In this document: in pieces, positions 1-6,532 of the stretch
Numbering within the stretch: position 1 is the first letter of the stretch
How the letters are laid out: every line of letters begins with the position of its first letter
From: Pseudomonadota bacterium
GTDB lineage: Bacteria > Pseudomonadota > Alphaproteobacteria > Caulobacterales > Caulobacteraceae
Length of the DNA stretch: 7,238 bases
Direction: 5' to 3'
NCBI GenBank assembly: GCA_023436945.1
Contig: JAEZHG010000331.1
Location: forward strand, 1 to 7,238
Made by a program: the position numbers and the translations under genes
The notes under the pieces: model-generated
Seen by the model: the letters and a program-made list of their open reading frames with translations, nothing else
Databases searched by the model: none
What the model was told of the DNA's origin: nothing

Positions 1-191
1 GACAGCGCCTCCAGACGCTGGGCCAGAACATCGAACGACTGGGTACGGGCCAGAAACGCCATACGCTCCTGCGAGGGGAGTTTGGCCAGCACCTCGCCCA
101 TGAGATCACCCGCGCGCTCTACGCCGCTACGGATATCCGCCAGCTCGCCGGAGACTGCTGCCAGCAAGGCCTTGGTGTCATGGTTGGGCAT
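1..191 (-). CDS. cheU: CheU/CheT-like small chemotaxis protein with CheZ-like DxxxQ motif (3' end cut by window edge)
   Basis: The first 63 codons plus two bases of a gene that continues past the left edge. The ATG at 191-189 shares one base with the cheD stop (TGATG), and GGAG at 203-200 lies 8 bases upstream, so the start is well supported. The visible protein is helical, without membrane segment or signal peptide, and begins [20 protein letters not shown]. Near its visible end is the segment TQSFDVLAQRLEAL; D54 and Q58 (bases 32-30 and 20-18) form a DxxxQ motif, resembling the E. coli CheZ active-site helix (QDFQDLTGQ). The gene directly after cheD is cheU in Caulobacter and cheT in Sinorhizobium; CheT is, as I recall, a CheZ-like protein. 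I infer a role in CheY-P signal termination. The gene is certain by coupling and frame; the family name rests on position and the phosphatase role on a short motif. Confidence 0.72.
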   Translation of the reverse strand, partial: MPNHDTKALLAAVSGELADIRSGVERAGDLMGEVLAKLPSQERMAFLARTQSFDVLAQRLEAL

Positions 192-736
192 CAAAACAGC
201 TCCAGATCGCCGGAAATCACAGGCGGTGCCGTTACCTTCGGCTGCGGTACCGCCGCGACATCCATTACAGCTCTCTGACGCGCACGGCCACTGACAGGCG
301 AATAATGCAGGCGACGGCCACCAAAACCGCCAAGGCTGCCGCCCACCACCGGAATCCCCTCATCGGCCATAAAGCGTTCGGCAAAGTCCGCATTGGCGGC
401 ACCGACGTCGCTCAGGCTGTCGAACATACGACCGCCGCCGAACAGCTTGGCCTCAAGACGCTCGCGACGGCCACCGGCCTTCAGCACATCGTTGATCAGC
501 ACTTCCATCGCATAGGCACCATAGCGGCGGCTGGCCGCCGTACCGTCATGCGCGCCATCAGGCAGCAGGAAATGGTTCATCCCCCCGACACCGGCCACGG
601 GATCGCGCAGGCACAGGGCCACACAGCTTCCCAGAACGGTCGTCAGAACCACATTGGGGTCGTTGGTGACATAGTGGTCACCCTGCCCCACGTGGACGCG
701 CCGTTCATTAGCCGCGATATCGGAGGATGCACTCAT
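191..736 (-). CDS. cheD: CheD, chemoreceptor glutamine deamidase
   Basis: Cytoplasmic enzyme that deamidates receptor glutamines to glutamate, preparing methylation sites, and in some species docks to CheC/CheY partners. The 181-residue protein contains the family signature [17 protein letters not shown] followed by [11 protein letters not shown]. Catalytic Cys38, His55 and Thr32 have the same spacing as Thr21-Cys27-His44 of the Thermotoga enzyme, so it should be active. Further family blocks are [10 protein letters not shown] and the glycine-rich [14 protein letters not shown] stretch. A Pro/Val-rich tail of about 20 residues ends in DLELF. The start ATG overlaps the cheY2 stop (ATGA) and there is no recognisable Shine-Dalgarno before it, so translation probably depends on reinitiation by ribosomes finishing cheY2. 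Its stop overlaps the next gene's start. Confidence 0.97.
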   Translation of the reverse strand: MSASSDIAANERRVHVGQGDHYVTNDPNVVLTTVLGSCVALCLRDPVAGVGGMNHFLLPDGAHDGTAASRRYGAYAMEVLINDVLKAGGRRERLEAKLFGGGRMFDSLSDVGAANADFAERFMADEGIPVVGGSLGGFGGRRLHYSPVSGRARQRAVMDVAAVPQPKVTAPPVISGDLELF

Positions 737-1122
737 GTGAGGGGGCCGAAGACGGATTCCAGCTTCTCTTTGAGCTGCTGGGTGGTGAAGGGCTTAACCA
801 GATAGTTGTTCACACCGTACTGGACAGCGCGCTGGACCAGTTCACGGTCGGCACGGCCCGTCAGCATGATGAAGGCCGTCTTGGCGATCGGCGGGTGCGC
901 GCGGATACCGCGCAGCAGACCCAGACCATCAAGGTTCGGCATGTTGAAGTCCGAGATCACCAGATGCACAGGCTTGGTGATCAAAGAGCGCAGGGCGGCC
1001 TCGCCGTCCGGCGCTTCTTCAATGTCACGCACGCCGATCTGTTGCAGGCTGGCTCGCACCAGCGATCGCATGGTCAGTTGATCATCGACGATCAGGGTGC
1101 GGATTGCAGAGGCTGAGGGCAT
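733..1122 (-). CDS. cheY2: CheY2, chemotaxis response regulator (likely motor-binding)
   Basis: Single receiver domain of 129 residues, with no output domain. Acidic pair D13/D14, phosphoacceptor D58, T88 and K110 are all present. The switch aromatic is Tyr107, three residues before the lysine as in E. coli CheY (Tyr106/Lys109). The stretch around D58 ([12 protein letters not shown]) and the C-terminal helix ([22 protein letters not shown]) are strikingly like E. coli CheY, more so than the other CheY of this operon. This supports a protein that binds the flagellar switch when phosphorylated by CheA, matching CheYII/CheY2 by gene order. It starts 11 bases after the cheB stop with its own good ribosome-binding site, and its end overlaps cheD. 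The exact motor output is inferred. Confidence 0.96.
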   Translation of the reverse strand: MPSASAIRTLIVDDQLTMRSLVRASLQQIGVRDIEEAPDGEAALRSLITKPVHLVISDFNMPNLDGLGLLRGIRAHPPIAKTAFIMLTGRADRELVQRAVQYGVNNYLVKPFTTQQLKEKLESVFGPLT

Positions 1123-1136
1123 GGGGGATGTCCTTA
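1123..1136 (-). promoter_or_regulatory. Ribosome-binding site of cheY2 built into the cheB stop codon
   Basis: On the minus strand the cheB stop TAA runs directly into GGA, making TAAGGA (1136-1131). The AAGGA core lies 8 bases before the cheY2 ATG, near-ideal spacing. It fixes the cheY2 start and lets cheY2 be translated independently, unlike the neighbours with overlapping stop/start codons. Confidence 0.7.
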
Positions 1137-2168
1137 CGCAACAGACTGTGTAGCGCCGCGAAGGGCGCAGGATTCAAGGATGGCAGGGGCGAGACGCGAT
1201 AGAGGCATTTGGCGCTCCACAGCGCCGGCCTCATATGCCGCCTTCGGCATGCCGTAAACTACTGAAGACGCTTCGTCTTGACCAAATGTGCGGGCACCCG
1301 CCTGACGCATAGCCAGCAGACCCTTGGCCCCGTCGCGACCCATTCCCGTCAGGATTACGCCCGTCATGGAGCGGCCAAGACGCGAGACCGAGTCAAACAG
1401 GACATCGACCGAAGGACGGTGGCCGTTCACCGGATCGGCCTCGATCAGGCGGCATCGGCCTGAAGAGACCGCCAGATGGTGTGAACCGCCCGGTGCCAGA
1501 TAGATGTGACCCGTTTTCAGCGGTGCGCCGTCGACAGCTTCGGTCACGGTTGCAGCGGCGACCTTGTCCAGTCGCGCAGCAAAGCTTCGCGTAAAAGTAG
1601 CTGGCATGTGCTGCGTGATCACAGTCGCCGGACAATCGGCAGGGAAGCCCTGAAGGATGGTCAAGAGCGCCTCTACCCCCCCCGTGGACGAGCCGATGGC
1701 TAGGATGTGATTCGGGTCTGCATGGTATGCGCCCTGATGGGCCTGAACCGCGCGGGTCTCCATCGGACGCACGCGGGCGCGCGCTGCCGACTTCACCTTC
1801 TCGGCCAGATCGCTGAAGGCTTCGGAAGCTGGAACGCCCACTGCAGGCTTGGACACCGCATCGACAGCGCCGATTTCCAGCGCGGCCAGGGTCACATCCG
1901 TGCCGGCCTGCGTCAGGGTCGAGACCATGACGACCGGCATCGGGCGCAGGCGCATGATCTTTTCGAGGAATTCCAGCCCGTTCATATTGGGCATCTCGAC
2001 GTCGAGGGTGATGACGTCGGGGTTCAGTTCCTTGATCTTCGCGCGCGCATCCAGCGGGTCTTCGGCGGTACCGACAACCTCGATTTCCAGATCACGGCGA
2101 AGCACTGCCGAGATAAGGCTGCGCATGGTGGCGCTATCGTCGACAACAAGGACCTTTACGCGGTTCAT
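1134..2168 (-). CDS. cheB: CheB, receptor methylesterase/glutamine deamidase with receiver domain
   Basis: Adaptation enzyme that removes receptor methyl groups when phosphorylated by CheA. The 344-residue protein has an N-terminal receiver (about 1-120: D10/D11, phosphoacceptor D56, S84, K107), a linker (about 125-152), and a C-terminal CheB methylesterase domain (about 153-340). The catalytic triad is visible: Ser161 in IGSSTGG, His187 in TQHMP and Asp279 in GMGRDGA; the Ser-His spacing of 26 equals that of E. coli. Domain order and length are normal for the family. The ATG overlaps the cheR stop (ATGA) and has GGAG six bases upstream. One oddity: the codons for the catalytic T162-G163-G164-V165 contain a run of eight G (1683-1676). 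Confidence 0.98.
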   Translation of the reverse strand: MNRVKVLVVDDSATMRSLISAVLRRDLEIEVVGTAEDPLDARAKIKELNPDVITLDVEMPNMNGLEFLEKIMRLRPMPVVMVSTLTQAGTDVTLAALEIGAVDAVSKPAVGVPASEAFSDLAEKVKSAARARVRPMETRAVQAHQGAYHADPNHILAIGSSTGGVEALLTILQGFPADCPATVITQHMPATFTRSFAARLDKVAAATVTEAVDGAPLKTGHIYLAPGGSHHLAVSSGRCRLIEADPVNGHRPSVDVLFDSVSRLGRSMTGVILTGMGRDGAKGLLAMRQAGARTFGQDEASSVVYGMPKAAYEAGAVERQMPLSRLAPAILESCALRGATQSVA

Positions 2169-3046
2169 GCTACGCTCCGTGCCGGTGCAGCCACACGCAG
2201 ATAGGTGGTCAAACCACAGGTCTGGAACAGGCTGCTGGCTGGCCCCGAGACGCGCTCGGAATGGCCGATATACAGTGACCCACCCGGATTGAGGATCGGC
2301 GCAAAGCGCGACCAGATCTTCTCCTGGGTGCTGTCGTTAAAATAGATCACCACGTTTCTGCAGAAGATCACATCGAAGGTGCCGCGCATCGGCCATTCGC
2401 CGATGAGGTTCAGCTCCTTGAATGTGACCAGACGGCGCAGGGTGTCGCTGGCGCTAAAGTAGCCCGGTCGTTCCTGCACCGGCAGGAAGTGGCGACGTCC
2501 GGACGCCGGAACCGGTGCCAGAAGTTCTTCGGAATAGATACCCGCATGGCCATCCGCGACCATGTTCGGATCGATGTCGGTGGCCAGAATACGCACGTCC
2601 AGATCGGCTGCTTCCGGCAGCTTCTCAAGCACGGTCAGGGCCATGGAATAGGGTTCCTGACCGTTCGAGCAGGCCGCCGACCACAGGCGCACACGGCCAC
2701 CGGCACGGGCGCGGGCGGCCAGTTCCGGCATGACCACATCACGCAGGTGATCGAAATGGTGCGGCTCGCGATAGAAGCGCGTCACATTGGTGGTCAGGGC
2801 CGCCGTCATGTTCTGACGCTCTTCCCTGCCCTCCGGCGATTCCACCAGCTCTACATATTCGGCAAAACTGCGCAGTCCCAAGGCACGGACGCGCTTGGCC
2901 AGACGCGAGTAAACAAGCGCCGCCTTGCCTTCATGCAAAGCGATACCCGCATGGTTATGCAGGGCTTCGGCAATATGTTTGAAGTCGCTGGCGGTGAAGA
3001 GAAACTCACCCTCAACCAGCGCTTCGCGTCCGGACGTCAAGCTCAT
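2165..3046 (-). CDS. cheR: CheR, SAM-dependent chemoreceptor glutamate methyltransferase
   Basis: Transfers methyl groups from S-adenosylmethionine to receptor glutamates, opposing CheB. The 293 residues comprise an N-terminal helical domain (about 15-90) ending in the family block [14 protein letters not shown] (85-98), then a Rossmann-type methyltransferase domain. The SAM loop is [14 protein letters not shown] (121-134), the acidic ATDID (155-159) should contact the SAM ribose, and [13 protein letters not shown] (224-236) is the classic CheR block. A region around 176-210, between the acidic motif and the CRN block, corresponds to the beta-subdomain that binds receptor C-terminal pentapeptides in enterics. 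The start ATG overlaps the cheW stop with only a weak GAGG before it; the stop overlaps cheB. The receptor in this operon ends in WEEF, consistent with tail docking, which I infer. Confidence 0.98.
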   Translation of the reverse strand: MSLTSGREALVEGEFLFTASDFKHIAEALHNHAGIALHEGKAALVYSRLAKRVRALGLRSFAEYVELVESPEGREERQNMTAALTTNVTRFYREPHHFDHLRDVVMPELAARARAGGRVRLWSAACSNGQEPYSMALTVLEKLPEAADLDVRILATDIDPNMVADGHAGIYSEELLAPVPASGRRHFLPVQERPGYFSASDTLRRLVTFKELNLIGEWPMRGTFDVIFCRNVVIYFNDSTQEKIWSRFAPILNPGGSLYIGHSERVSGPASSLFQTCGLTTYLRVAAPARSVA

Positions 3047-3516
3047 GCAGCCTCGGCTTCGGCCTCTGCGGGCAGGACATGTTCAAGGTCGATCAGGCTG
3101 ATCATGCGGCCACCTTCGACGGCGAAGATGCCCTTCACGAAAGCCTTCACATTCTCACTGGCCACGTCCGGTGTCGGCTGGATGGCCGTGTCGGTCAGTT
3201 GCACAATGTCCGAAACGGCATCGACCAGCAGACCCACCAGACGGCTGCCCACATGGGCGACCATGATGACGTGACGCTCGGTGGGCTCGCCGGTCTGCAG
3301 ACCGAAGCGGGCGCCCAGATCGATAATCGGCAGCACCGTACCGCGAAGGTTGATAACGCCCTTCATATAGGTCGGCGAACGCGGAAGCGGCGTGGCCGGG
3401 GTCCAGCCACGGATTTCGCGCACGCTCATGATATCAACGCAGAACTCTTGTTGGCCGATGCGGAAAGCAATCAGTTCGCGATCGGTACCGGCGACGTTGG
3501 GGGTGACTTGGGTCAT
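3043..3516 (-). CDS. cheW: CheW, chemoreceptor-CheA coupling protein
   Basis: Cytoplasmic adaptor that links receptors to CheA in the polar array. At 157 residues it is one CheW (SH3-like) domain with a short polar N-terminal extension. Recognisable blocks are [19 protein letters not shown] (17-35), [20 protein letters not shown] (44-63, with Arg58 in the conserved INLRG turn), IDLGARFG (65-72) and [10 protein letters not shown] (95-104). The tail is a short alternating Glu/Ala stretch (EAEAEAA). It starts one base after the cheA stop (TAACATG) with only a weak ribosome-binding site, so its translation is probably coupled to cheA, which would help keep the two array components in proportion. 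Confidence 0.98.
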   Translation of the reverse strand: MTQVTPNVAGTDRELIAFRIGQQEFCVDIMSVREIRGWTPATPLPRSPTYMKGVINLRGTVLPIIDLGARFGLQTGEPTERHVIMVAHVGSRLVGLLVDAVSDIVQLTDTAIQPTPDVASENVKAFVKGIFAVEGGRMISLIDLEHVLPAEAEAEAA

Positions 3517-3517
3517 G

Positions 3518-5836
3518 TTAGCTCGCCATTTTCAGTTCGGATCGAGTGGTCGTGCGACGGCGGCCCGTGGTGACGAGCGCGTCGATATCCAGGATCAGGG
3601 CCACGCGCCCGTCACCGAGGATGGTTGCAGCCGCCACGCCCTCGACGTGACGGTAATTGGTCTCAAGGCTCTTGATGACGACCTGACGCTGGCCGTGGAT
3701 GGCATCAACCAGAAGGCCGGCGCGCTGGCCGCCTTCGGTCTCGACGATCATCACCACGCCGCCCTTCAGGTCGGTCGCCGTTTCGGTAAAGCCCATGGTG
3801 TGGCCGACATCGACCAGCGGGACGAACTCGTCGCGGAACATCAGCACCGGATCGACACCGCCGACCAGATGGATGTCCTCGGCCTTGGGCGTCAGGCTTT
3901 CCACGATGGCTGCCAGCGGGGCCACCAGTGTCTGTTCGGCAGCGCCAACAACCATGCCGTCCAGCACCGCCAGCGTTAGCGGCAGGGACATGGTAAAGGT
4001 CGAACCCTTGCCCGGCGTCGAGGTGATGTTGATGCGGCCACCCAGCGACTGGATGGAACGGCGCACCACATCCATGCCCACGCCACGGCCCGACACGTCG
4101 GTGATTTCCTTGGCCGTCGAGAAGCCCGGCAGGAAGATCAGGTTGTCGACCTCGTCATCGCTCAGGATCTGGTCAGGGGCGACTAGACCGCGCTCTTCGG
4201 CGATGGCGCGCACGCGCTTGCGGTTGATGCCCTTACCGTCGTCGGTGATCTCGATAACGATGCGGCCCGAACGGTGCAGCGCGGCCAGTTTAACGGTGCC
4301 TTCAACGGGCTTGCCAGCCGCTTCGCGTTCTTCCGGCGTTTCCAGACCGTGGTCGATGGCGTTGCGCAGCATGTGCGTAATAGGCTCGGCCAGACGCTCC
4401 ACCACGGTCTTGTCGACCTCGGTATCTTCGCCAGCGGTCACCAGCTTTACGCGCTTGCCCGTCATGTCGGCGACTTCGCGGACCAGACGCGGCATGCGCT
4501 GGAACACCGACTTCACCGGCTGGGCGCGGATCGCCATCACGCTGTCCTGAATCTCGCGGGTCAATAGTTCGAGGTCTTCGAGGCCGAGCGAGATATCGGA
4601 TGAACGGGCAAGGCCGCTTTCATAGACGCGCTGTGCCAGCATGGCCTGCTGGATGACAAGTTCGCCGACAGCGTTAATCAGGCGGTCCACGCGTTCCAGA
4701 TCGACACGGATAGTCACCGGAGCCGCCGCTGCCGGGGCATTGGCCGCTTGCGGCGTTGAAACAGGGGCGTTGGCAGGGGCCTGCGTTGCCGTGACCGTGG
4801 CTGCTGCCAGATTGGCGATCGGAGCCACAGGAGCCTCAGCCTTCTTGCCGCCGCCCAGACGTTCAGCCGTATCGGCTTGGGCCAAGGCCACCAGCGCCGC
4901 CAGATCGGCTTCGCTACCCGAAGGTTCGGCCAGCGACGGCAAGTCCGGCAGACCGCCGCCATTGTCATCGCCGCCACCCAGACCACCTTCGGCCTCGATG
5001 CGGGTGATATTCAGATCGCAGTCGGTTTCCACAAAGTCGAAGACTTCGCGCACGTCAGCTTCATCGACCGGAGCATCCAGATAGATCGTCCATATCAGGT
5101 GCGATTCCAGAGGCTCCAGCGCGTCCAGCATCGGCAGCCCGCTGTCATCCACTTCAACGCGCGTCGGGCCAAGGCGCGACAGTTCGCGCAGCAGAAGGCC
5201 CGTCTCGTTGGCATTGGCATAGAGGCGCGGATGCGGACGGAAGATGATCTTCCAGCCGCCGTTGGCCGCCTTCGGCTCTTCCAGCGGCACCAGATCGTTC
5301 AGGTCCAGCGGCGGAAGGTCCGGCAGGGCGGGCATGTCGTCAGCACCGCCGAAATCATCAAGGCTGAGCGCGACAGGAACAAAGCCGAAGTCGTCGCCAT
5401 CGAGGTCCGAGGTAGTCGCGTCCGGCGCAGCCGACACAGGCGCGCCATGGGTCAGGGTTTCCAGCTCGACGATCAGGCCATGCGAGCGCACAGGATCAAC
5501 CGAAGGACCAGCACCGCGAGCTGCCGAAACGTGATCGTTCAGAACGTCGGAGGCGCGCAGCAGGGTGCGCACAACCACTTCGTCGATCTCTTTGCGGCCA
5601 GAGCGCAGTTCGTCCATCAGGGTCTCGAAGACGTGGGCGAAACGCACCAGATCCTCAAGTCCGAACGCCCCTGCCCCGCCCTTCACCGAGTGAACGGCGC
5701 GGAAGCATGCGTTGATAGTCTCGATGTCGGTGTCGCCCGACTCAAGCGCCAGCAGATTGGTTTCCAGATCGCCGAGTAGCTCCTCGCACTCCTGGAAGAA
5801 TGTGGCCTTGATGGCTTCGAACGGATCGTCGCTCAT
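3518..5836 (-). CDS. cheA: CheA, chemotaxis histidine kinase
   Basis: Core kinase of the pathway: autophosphorylates under receptor control and phosphorylates CheY1, CheY2 and CheB. In order: P1/Hpt (about 1-105) with phosphoacceptor His49 in [11 protein letters not shown]; an acidic, Leu/Pro-rich linker (about 130-192); a P2-like CheY/CheB-docking domain (about 194-281, starting WKIIFRPHP); an Ala/Pro-rich linker (about 285-373); P3 dimerisation (about 374-440); P4 ATPase with N-box [10 protein letters not shown] (N492), G1 DDGKG (532-536), F-box FLPGFST and G2 GRGVGMDVV (583-591); and a CheW-like P5 (about 625-772). All catalytic motifs are intact. The 772 residues exceed the 654 of E. coli CheA, mainly through the two linkers. 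LPDLP occurs once in each linker (171-175 and 296-300). It is the only gene here preceded by a real gap. Confidence 0.99.
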   Translation of the reverse strand: MSDDPFEAIKATFFQECEELLGDLETNLLALESGDTDIETINACFRAVHSVKGGAGAFGLEDLVRFAHVFETLMDELRSGRKEIDEVVVRTLLRASDVLNDHVSAARGAGPSVDPVRSHGLIVELETLTHGAPVSAAPDATTSDLDGDDFGFVPVALSLDDFGGADDMPALPDLPPLDLNDLVPLEEPKAANGGWKIIFRPHPRLYANANETGLLLRELSRLGPTRVEVDDSGLPMLDALEPLESHLIWTIYLDAPVDEADVREVFDFVETDCDLNITRIEAEGGLGGGDDNGGGLPDLPSLAEPSGSEADLAALVALAQADTAERLGGGKKAEAPVAPIANLAAATVTATQAPANAPVSTPQAANAPAAAAPVTIRVDLERVDRLINAVGELVIQQAMLAQRVYESGLARSSDISLGLEDLELLTREIQDSVMAIRAQPVKSVFQRMPRLVREVADMTGKRVKLVTAGEDTEVDKTVVERLAEPITHMLRNAIDHGLETPEEREAAGKPVEGTVKLAALHRSGRIVIEITDDGKGINRKRVRAIAEERGLVAPDQILSDDEVDNLIFLPGFSTAKEITDVSGRGVGMDVVRRSIQSLGGRINITSTPGKGSTFTMSLPLTLAVLDGMVVGAAEQTLVAPLAAIVESLTPKAEDIHLVGGVDPVLMFRDEFVPLVDVGHTMGFTETATDLKGGVVMIVETEGGQRAGLLVDAIHGQRQVVIKSLETNYRHVEGVAAATILGDGRVALILDIDALVTTGRRRTTTRSELKMAS

Positions 5837-5870
5837 GACTGGGGGCTGTCCTTGGCCTAAACCTGTTAAC
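5837..5870 (-). promoter_or_regulatory. cheA: cheY1-cheA intergenic leader with cheA ribosome-binding site
   Basis: This 34-base spacer is the longest non-coding stretch in the window. On the minus strand it holds AAGGA at 5853-5849, 12 bases before the cheA ATG, somewhat longer than optimal. It also holds the palindrome GTTAAC (5870-5865) right after the cheY1 stop. I see no convincing hairpin terminator or -35/-10 pair. Its likely role is independent ribosome loading on cheA; a promoter here cannot be supported by sequence alone. Confidence 0.5.
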
Positions 5871-6236
5871 TCAAGCGGCGACGCGGCGAACCGCGTCCAC
5901 CAGACGTACCGGATCGAACGGCTTTACAATCCAGCCCGTCGCGCCGGCGTCGCGGGCGCGTTGCTTCTTGGCGGCGTCGCTCTCGGTCGTCAGGACCAGA
6001 ACCGGCACGCCGCTATAGGCGGGGTTGGCACGCATACCTTCGATGAAGCCGAAGCCGTCCATGCGGGGCATGTTGATGTCGGTAATCACGACGTCGGGGC
6101 GCTCTTCCTCGAGCACCTCCAGACCGTGAACACCGTCCACAGCCTGCACCACATTGTAGCCGGCATCCTTGAGGGCCAGCATCAGCATGTCGCGCATGGT
6201 GCGCGAGTCATCGACGGTCAGAACGGTTTTGGTCAT
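5871..6236 (-). CDS. cheY1: CheY1, chemotaxis response regulator (likely phosphate-sink type)
   Basis: Single receiver domain of 121 residues. D9/D10, phosphoacceptor D53 (ITDINMPRMDG), T83 and K105 (GWIVKPF) are present, so it should accept phosphate from CheA. The position of the switch tyrosine of motor-binding CheYs is Trp102 instead. In Sinorhizobium the CheY1 encoded at this place, between the STAS protein and cheA, is a phosphate sink that drains CheA-P rather than binding the motor; I infer the same here from gene order and the Trp. It starts with an ATGA overlap on the STAS gene stop, with AGGA (6249-6246) nine bases upstream. The next gene, cheA, follows after 34 bases. Confidence 0.96.
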   Translation of the reverse strand: MTKTVLTVDDSRTMRDMLMLALKDAGYNVVQAVDGVHGLEVLEEERPDVVITDINMPRMDGFGFIEGMRANPAYSGVPVLVLTTESDAAKKQRARDAGATGWIVKPFDPVRLVDAVRRVAA

Positions 6237-6532
6237 GCAGCAACGTCCTGTGCTTCCAGATCGTTAAGGGGGGCTCCGAAGCCTTGCCATTGCTCTGCCA
6301 GGGCGTCGGACACATTGATGAAAGTCAAAACCTGACCATCGGCGCGCCAGGTGCGTACAGCCGACATCAGAACCTGAAGACCCAGACCGCCCAGTCGCTC
6401 GACGCTCGCGGCATCGACCGTCACCGGCTGGCCGCGAACGGCCATCAGCTCGGCTTTCAGAGGCTCCGCCGCCCGCACATCCACGATGGCAGGCAGGGTC
6501 ACCACAGTTCCTGTGATCAGGTTTTCAGACAT
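6233..6532 (-). CDS. cheS: STAS-domain chemotaxis protein (CheX of Caulobacter / CheS of Sinorhizobium)
   Basis: A 99-residue soluble protein that is essentially one STAS domain (about 10-90): a beta strand (TVVTLPAIVDV), a helix, the core strand QPVTVDAASVERLGG, a helix LGLQVLMSAVRTWRADG and the strand QVLTFINVS. At the usual phosphorylatable DSSGL site of anti-sigma-factor antagonists it reads LGGLGLQ (47-53), so the phosphoserine is missing and regulation by serine phosphorylation is unlikely. Between the receptor gene and cheY1, this position holds cheX in Caulobacter and cheS in Sinorhizobium; CheS (about 97 residues) binds CheA and speeds loss of phosphate from CheY1. It is not the unrelated CheX phosphatase of Thermotoga. 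The start shares one base with the receptor stop and has a strong GGAGGA six bases upstream. The function is inferred from position and size. Confidence 0.85.
   Translation of the reverse strand: MSENLITGTVVTLPAIVDVRAAEPLKAELMAVRGQPVTVDAASVERLGGLGLQVLMSAVRTWRADGQVLTFINVSDALAEQWQGFGAPLNDLEAQDVAA

Noticed and set aside
1393..1635. Minus-strand 80-codon frame inside cheB in another frame
   Set aside because: It lies wholly within the CheB methylesterase domain and is Arg/Gly/Cys-rich without family features.
2645..2686. CheR SAM loop reads CSNGQEP instead of the enteric-type CSTGEEP, possibly an inactive enzyme
   Set aside because: Conservative variants of this loop occur in alphaproteobacterial CheRs as far as I recall, and all other motifs ([22 protein letters not shown]) are intact.
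2489..3274. Long plus-strand open frame (261 codons) opposite cheR and cheW
   Set aside because: It spans two verified minus-strand genes, has no recognisable domain, and is His/Arg/Gly-rich in the manner of antisense shadows of GC-rich coding DNA.
4877..5779. Plus-strand open frame of 300 codons opposite the 5' half of cheA
   Set aside because: cheA is certain on the other strand; the antisense product shows no motif and a composition typical of a shadow frame. The same applies to the frames at 3699-4550 and 6284-6949.
5865..5870. GTTAAC palindrome as half of a CtrA (TTAA-N7-TTAA) site before cheA
   Set aside because: There is no second TTAA at the right spacing, and six-base palindromes are expected by chance; operon position makes a promoter unnecessary.
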